Assembly (NCBI GenBank): GCA_001917665.1
Contig: MNEL01000009.1
Span: 1-34,732 of the forward strand
DNA from: Gemmatimonadetes bacterium 13_1_40CM_69_22
GTDB lineage: Bacteria > Gemmatimonadota > Gemmatimonadetes > Gemmatimonadales > GWC2-71-9
Reading direction: 5' to 3'
DNA: 34,732 nucleotides
Both the position numbers and the translations under genes were made by a program. The notes beneath the pieces were generated by a model. It was not told the DNA's origin. It did not search any database and worked only from the letters and a program-made list of their open reading frames with translations. Numbering within the stretch: position 1 is the stretch's first letter; every line of letters begins with the position of its first letter. Shown one piece after another: positions 30,948 to 34,732 of the stretch.

Positions 30948-31316
30948 TCAAGGCTGCCTGCCTTCCACGATGAGCTGACGGGTCGCCCGCACTTCGACCG
31001 TGCCGAGAGGCGCGCTCGGGATTCGCGCGGCAACCTGGACCGCCTCGCTCAGGTCGCGCGCGTCGATCAGGTAGAACCCCGCCACCAGCTCCTTCGACTC
31101 GGCGAAGGGGCCATCGGTGATGGATGCCTTCCCACGCCGGACACGCACGCAGGCCATCGTGCGCGCAGGCTCGAGGGCCTCCGCCTCGATGACGTGGCCG
31201 CTCGTGCGCAAGCCGTCATTGAAGTCGAGGTGCTGCGCGTTGAGGGCGTTCATCTCGCCCGCGGGTATTGCGTCCATCTTTTTCTCGTCCAGGTAGATCA
31301 GACACAGGTATTTCAT
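30948..31316 (-). CDS. YCII-related (DGPF domain) protein
   Basis: This 122-residue protein has the YCII/DGPF layout: start MKYLCLIYLDE, central 'VRRGKASITDGPFAESKELVAGFYLIDARDLSEAVQVAARIP' with the DGPF motif, and the end 'GTVEVRATRQL'. In many soil bacteria these proteins are encoded next to ECF sigma factors and SnoaL-like proteins. Here a SnoaL-like protein is the upstream neighbour on the same strand, but no sigma factor is seen. GGAGAG before ATG 31316 fixes the start; the open frame up to 31511 has no family character. Function is not established for this group; a ferredoxin-like alpha+beta fold is expected. Confidence 0.87.
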   Translation of the reverse strand: MKYLCLIYLDEKKMDAIPAGEMNALNAQHLDFNDGLRTSGHVIEAEALEPARTMACVRVRRGKASITDGPFAESKELVAGFYLIDARDLSEAVQVAARIPSAPLGTVEVRATRQLIVEGRQP

Positions 31317-31438
31317 GGCGCTCTCCGCGATCGAGGTTGGAGGATATTGTTGGCGATAGATGCGACGACGCGCAGCGGAGACAGTCAATTTGAAACGGCA
31401 CCGTGCGGGCGGCAGACGCGCTCGATGTTCGATTCGCG

Positions 31439-32416
31439 CTAGTCTCGCGGAGTTGCCGATGAGCTGCTTTCTGTCGGCCGAACGTACGTGTTCTGGAAGG
31501 CCTCGTTCCACCAGTCCCCATCCATCTTGTGGAATACGGAAGTCGAGATCGATTTGAGAGTTGCCTTGTCATCGGCGTATTCATTCCTAGTAATCACAAT
31601 TGCAACATCTGGGGTTATGAATCGGATGTTCGCAATCGACCTAGCCATGGTTGAGTGATGAGTTGCGAAAAAATCCGTCAGGGCTTTCTCAAACCGATCT
31701 CTCCCGGAACTCCATCCGCCCGCGATGTTTATGTGATCAGCGTCCTGGGCCATGTGAGCTACCATCGCCTTGGCATCGCGCCGATTCCAAGCATCCACGC
31801 TAGCCGCCACGATTCTCCGGATTGTGGTTACGTCCTGCGAAAAATCGGTCTCTGAGTTCCGTGGCGTTATTACCGCTGGCTCTGTTTGAGCCATAGGACT
31901 GCTGGCTCTTGCCGCCTGAGCAGCCGCCTGTTCCCGCGACTGAACCGGCGTGTTCTGGAAGGCCTCGATCCACCAGTCCCCATTGATTCTGTGCCACACC
32001 CCAGTCGAAATCGCTTCCCAAGTGCTAGTGTCTTTACGGTACTTATACCGGACCACGCAGATCGCGACCTCAGGGATCATGAATCGGATCTTCTCAATCG
32101 ACTGGGCAATGGTTGGGCGAGGAGTTGCGAAGAAATCGGTCATGGCCTTCTCAAACCAATCTCTCCCGGTACCCCACTTACCCGCGACATTGATGTGATC
32201 AGTATTCTCAGTGCCGTGAGCTACCATTGCTTTCGCGTCGCGCCGGTTCCAGGCAGCTTCGCCATCGGCGAGTATCTTCCTGATTGCGGCTTCATCCTGA
32301 ACATGGTTCGAGACTTTGGAAACCGCAGGTTGGTCTTGCGCGATCGCAGACAAGCGCTGCACGGGTGCGATAGCGACGAGAAGCACTAGCCATCTCAAAC
32401 CCGCAGGATTGGGCAT
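31439..32416 (-). CDS. secreted protein of two tandem SnoaL/DUF4440-like domains
   Basis: This 325-residue protein has a signal peptide (about residues 1-26) and two copies of a SnoaL-like cone fold, at about 41-157 and 194-314. The copies align closely: 'AAWNRRDAKAMVAH' with 'DAWNRRDAKAMVAH', 'DHINVAG' with 'DHINIAG', 'FEKAMTDFFAT' with 'FEKALTDFFAT', and 'GDWWIEAFQNT' with 'GDWWNEAFQNT'. At DNA level 31489-31520 and 31951-31982 differ at one base in 32. Base composition is low for the window: 25 of 60 bases are G or C in 31561-31620. AGGAGG upstream fixes ATG 32416. Such domains bind small hydrophobic ligands or are inactive ketosteroid-isomerase relatives; no catalytic residue is assigned. 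Confidence 0.82.
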   Translation of the reverse strand: MPNPAGLRWLVLLVAIAPVQRLSAIAQDQPAVSKVSNHVQDEAAIRKILADGEAAWNRRDAKAMVAHGTENTDHINVAGKWGTGRDWFEKAMTDFFATPRPTIAQSIEKIRFMIPEVAICVVRYKYRKDTSTWEAISTGVWHRINGDWWIEAFQNTPVQSREQAAAQAARASSPMAQTEPAVITPRNSETDFSQDVTTIRRIVAASVDAWNRRDAKAMVAHMAQDADHINIAGGWSSGRDRFEKALTDFFATHHSTMARSIANIRFITPDVAIVITRNEYADDKATLKSISTSVFHKMDGDWWNEAFQNTYVRPTESSSSATPRD

Positions 32417-32656
32417 AGATTTCCTCCTGAAGGTCTCGATTTTCATAACCTTCCCCAGCAGGTTTTCAAAACATTTCCCAGGGGTCCGACGCGGGAGCGG
32501 AGGAATCTGGGTTACGAGCCCTCCGCTTGTCGAGGGCGGAGCCTCGGTTTGAGCCGACTGCGATACGACTCACCGTCGAGGATGAGACAGTTGTGGCACA
32601 GTCAGAGGGTGTCGCGGCGTAATCGAAGTCGCTAACTTCCGGCAGCATCAATTCCT

Positions 32657-32729
32657 AGGTCCGTAGCTCAATTGGTAGAGCACCGGTCTCCAAAACCGGG
32701 GGTTGCAGGTTCGATTCCTGCCGGGCCTG
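32657..32729 (+). tRNA. tRNA-Trp (CCA)
   Basis: Acceptor AGGTCCG pairs with CGGGCCT (one G-U), D-arm GCTC...GAGC, anticodon stem CCGGT/ACCGG with loop CTCCAAA giving anticodon CCA, and T-arm GCAGGTTCGATTCCTGC. The discriminator base is G (32729), as expected for tRNA-Trp. CCA is not encoded. Confidence 0.95.
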
Positions 32730-32799
32730 TTGATCAAATGCGACGCCTCGTAGCGACTTATCCGGCTGCGAGGCTTTACGTTTTTCGAGATGGCTACCG

Positions 32800-33099
32800 T
32801 CAGGTTTGGGTCCAATTTGGGTCCAATCGCAGCAACTGCCATTCCATCAAGCTGCGAACTGTCGCAGGTGATAATCCAAGTGCATCTGCAAGAGCTTGCC
32901 CCGCTCGCTCGTCGCGGGCAACGAGGAGATCTTTCCTGACAAGATGAGTCAGGGCACGGGGCCGGCCTTCTTCGCAGATCCGAAAGGACTCCAGCGGCAG
33001 GTCGCAGGGGTCCCGGCCGTTGCCTAAGACTCGCAGGCTGACCGTCGGTGAAGGCGCGCCTTCATCGATGGCCTTGGAAAAGTAGTCGAGAGACAACAT
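32800..33099 (-). CDS. small hypothetical protein, doubtful
   Basis: A 99-residue open frame starts at ATG 33099 (MLSLDYFSK...) and ends in the 11-bp repeat ('LDPNWTQT'). The C-terminal half contains 'ARDERAGQALADALGLSPATVRSLM', which looks like a helix-turn-helix. I do not recognise the family. There is no ribosome-binding site upstream, and the start lies only 3 bp from the divergent oxidoreductase start, so it could be a decayed gene. If it is not real, 32730-33101 holds only the 11-bp repeat and the oxidoreductase leader. Confidence 0.3.
   Translation of the reverse strand: MLSLDYFSKAIDEGAPSPTVSLRVLGNGRDPCDLPLESFRICEEGRPRALTHLVRKDLLVARDERAGQALADALGLSPATVRSLMEWQLLRLDPNWTQT
32805..32826 (+). 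repeat. perfect 11-bp tandem repeat near tRNA-Trp
   Basis: TTTGGGTCCAA is present twice without a gap, at 32805-32815 and 32816-32826, 76 bp after the tRNA-Trp 3' end. Each unit holds GGGTCC, an imperfect palindrome core. Its place between a tRNA and lower-GC genes fits an integrase arm site or island edge, which is inference since no integrase is seen. Confidence 0.55.
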
Positions 33100-33101
33100 C
33101 A

Positions 33102-34103
33102 ATGAAGGCATTCATCCTCGATCGTTACGGAAGCGCCGACTGTGTGCGGGCTGGCGAAATGCCAGCCCCGGAGCTGCGGGAGGATGACGTTTTGGTCCAG
33201 ATTCACGCCGCTGGTGTAAACCTTCTGGATTCCAAAATCAGAAACGGCGAGTTCAAACTCATTCTGCCGTATCGCCTGCCGCTCATTTTGGGCCATGACG
33301 TGGCCGGGGTCGTGGTCAGGGTCGGATCTCGAGTGCGTCGATTCAAGCTCGGCGACGAAGTCTATGCGCGGCCGGCTGACGGGCGAATCGGTGCATTCGC
33401 GGAATTCAGTGCGATCAAAGAAGATGACGTGGCGATCAAGCCCAAAGCACTCACCATGGAAGAAGCGGCTTCCATCCCCCTGGTCGGCTTAACCGCCTGG
33501 CAGGCGCTGATCGAAAGAGCGAATCTGACACAAGGACAAAAGGTTCTCATCCACGCGGGTTCGGGTGGTGTGGGCACATTTGCCATTCAGCTGGCTAAGC
33601 ACGTCGGCGCGACAGTGGCGACGACCACGAGCACGGCCAACGTGGACCTGGTCAGAAGCCTCGGGGCCGACATCGTGATCGATTACAAGAAGCAGGACTT
33701 CGCAGACGTGCTCCGTGACTACGACGTTGTCTTGAACAGCCTGGACAAGGTGACGCTCGAGAAATCTCTGCGAGTGCTCAAGCCCGGTGGACAGCTCATT
33801 TCGATCTCAGGCCCACCCGATGCAGGTTTTGCGCGAAACATCGGCGCGTCGTGGGTCTTGAGAATGATCGTGGGCTTCTTGAGCTACGGGATTAGAGCGA
33901 AAGCAAAGCGCCGCCAAGCAAACTACTCGTTTCTTTTCGTGAGAGCGAACGGTGGCCAGTTGACCGAGATCACGTCTCTCATCGATGACGAAATCATTCG
34001 CCCGGTCGTGGATCGAGTCTTCCCCTTCGCATCGACCAAGGAGGCCATGGCCTACGTCGAAGCAGGACGCGCCAAGGGCAAGGTCGTCGTCTCACTGAGG
34101 TGA
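33102..34103 (+). CDS. zinc-independent MDR oxidoreductase (quinone oxidoreductase-like)
   Basis: This 333-residue medium-chain dehydrogenase/reductase reduces quinones or activated double bonds with NADPH. It begins MKAFILDRYGS, has the GroES-like part 'ILGHDVAGVVVRVGSRVRRFKLGDEVYARP' and the nucleotide-binding 'VLIHAGSGGVGTFAIQLAKHVGATVATTTST' (Rossmann GxGGVG). The zinc-ligand cysteines of alcohol dehydrogenases are missing, consistent with the quinone oxidoreductase/enoyl reductase branch. ATG 33102 is preceded by GAGAG. It lies 60 bp upstream of an alpha/beta hydrolase, a pairing often seen in mobile catabolic or detoxification sets. GC content is lower than in the 1-30 kb part. Confidence 0.9.
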   Translation: MKAFILDRYGSADCVRAGEMPAPELREDDVLVQIHAAGVNLLDSKIRNGEFKLILPYRLPLILGHDVAGVVVRVGSRVRRFKLGDEVYARPADGRIGAFAEFSAIKEDDVAIKPKALTMEEAASIPLVGLTAWQALIERANLTQGQKVLIHAGSGGVGTFAIQLAKHVGATVATTTSTANVDLVRSLGADIVIDYKKQDFADVLRDYDVVLNSLDKVTLEKSLRVLKPGGQLISISGPPDAGFARNIGASWVLRMIVGFLSYGIRAKAKRRQANYSFLFVRANGGQLTEITSLIDDEIIRPVVDRVFPFASTKEAMAYVEAGRAKGKVVVSLR

Positions 34104-34163
34104 AACGAAGGCAAGTCTGGTGATCACTGGGGTGACGTTCATCGCCGACAGGAGAGCAGCAAC

Positions 34164-34732
34164 ATGACTGCATCGCAGGACCTGAAGGTCAATTGGAAGA
34201 ACGTGCCAACGCGGAAGATCACCGCAGGCGGAGTGGAGTTCGCTTATCGGGAGCTCGGGACGAACAATCCCGGCACGCCGGTGGTGTTCCTCGTCCACCT
34301 GGCTGCCGTCCTGGACAACTGGGACCCTCGGGTTGTCGATGGTTTCGCGGCGAAGCATCGCGTGATCACGTTCGACAATCGAGGCATCGGCGCGTCCAGT
34401 GGCTCACCGGCGACCTCGATAGAGCAGATGGCCAAGGACGCAATCACGTTCATCAAGGCCATGGGTTTCAAACAGGTGGACCTCTTCGGGTTCTCGATGG
34501 GCGGGATGATCGCGCAGGAAATCGCGCTGATGGAGCCGCACCTCGTACGCAAGATGATCATCGCGGGGACGGGGCCCGCCGGCGGCGAAGGTATCAGTAA
34601 GGTGGCCCGTGTTACGTACCTCGACATGGTACGGGGCTTTCTCACCCGTCAAGACCCGAAGCAGTTCCTGTTCTTCACCAGGACGCCCGGCGGGATCCAC
34701 GCCGGCAAAGCATTTCTGGCGCGACTGAAGGA
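34164..34732 (+). CDS. alpha/beta hydrolase, 3' partial
   Basis: The first 189 residues are present; the gene runs off the window. The nucleophile elbow is GFSMGG with Ser111; 'VITFDNRGIGASSG' and 'VVFLVHLAAVLDNWDPRVVDGFAAKHRV' are typical of the haloperoxidase/epoxide-hydrolase-like group. The usual HG after the third strand is HL here, a variant I recall in this subgroup. The remaining triad residues lie beyond the window. AGGAGA at 34150-34155 fixes ATG 34164. It probably forms an operon with the upstream oxidoreductase; substrate unknown. Confidence 0.88.
   Translation, partial: MTASQDLKVNWKNVPTRKITAGGVEFAYRELGTNNPGTPVVFLVHLAAVLDNWDPRVVDGFAAKHRVITFDNRGIGASSGSPATSIEQMAKDAITFIKAMGFKQVDLFGFSMGGMIAQEIALMEPHLVRKMIIAGTGPAGGEGISKVARVTYLDMVRGFLTRQDPKQFLFFTRTPGGIHAGKAFLARLK

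Noticed and set aside
32500-32620. tRNA-like fragment on the minus strand (GGGCTCGTAACCC resembling a Thr anticodon arm)
   Set aside because: No acceptor stem, D-arm or T-arm can be built around it. I see no gene in 32417-32656; only a weak CTCCGC/GCGGAG hairpin.

Overview
The window looks like a chromosomal stretch of a high-GC, free-living bacterium that degrades proteins and amino acids. The gene set fits Gemmatimonadota: a BTAD-kinase fusion, several secreted S9 and DUF885 peptidases, a YncE-type propeller, and lipoproteins starting with short signal peptides. The window has no rRNA or ribosomal protein gene, so the phylum is inferred from gene style only. Base use is strongly GC-rich up to about 30.9 kb and visibly drops from about 31.3 kb onward.

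Layout. 1-1823: end of a YncE-like beta-propeller, an array of degenerate 13-bp repeats, and a YdfG-type short-chain dehydrogenase. 1827-4589: a minus-strand BTAD protein fused to a kinase domain that has lost its key catalytic residues, facing a small secreted protein and a plastocyanin-like cupredoxin, followed by a fossil of an M16 peptidase C-terminus. 4576-9095: nitronate monooxygenase coupled to a DUF4442 protein (minus), an aldo/keto reductase (plus), and a secreted S9 peptidase (minus).

9221-21566 is a plus-strand run: two class III aminotransferases, the A and B subunits of a CoA-transferase, a DUF885 peptidase, a propeller-PHP metallohydrolase fusion, a second S9 peptidase and a benzoate-CoA-ligase-like enzyme. 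After a minus-strand CPBP membrane protease, 22466-26124 is another tight plus-strand run: secreted P1/DmpA aminopeptidase, Rieske oxygenase and APC amino-acid permease. A consistent reading, which is inference, is peptide scavenging: outside peptidases release amino acids, the permease imports them, omega-aminotransferases deaminate them, and the CoA-transferase and ligase activate the resulting acids.

26201-30828: a convergent stem-loop, a PYROXD2/phytoene-desaturase-like flavoprotein, three small secreted or lipoprotein genes including a collagen-like Gly-rich one, and a class IV aminotransferase. Two of the lipoprotein genes have N-termini written in the same 13-bp repeat seen at 980-1058. 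30854-34732: tRNA-His, a YCII protein, a lower-GC secreted protein made of two SnoaL-like copies, tRNA-Trp, an 11-bp tandem repeat with a small unknown ORF, a quinone-oxidoreductase-like MDR enzyme and the start of an alpha/beta hydrolase. This last part looks like acquired DNA beside tRNA-Trp.
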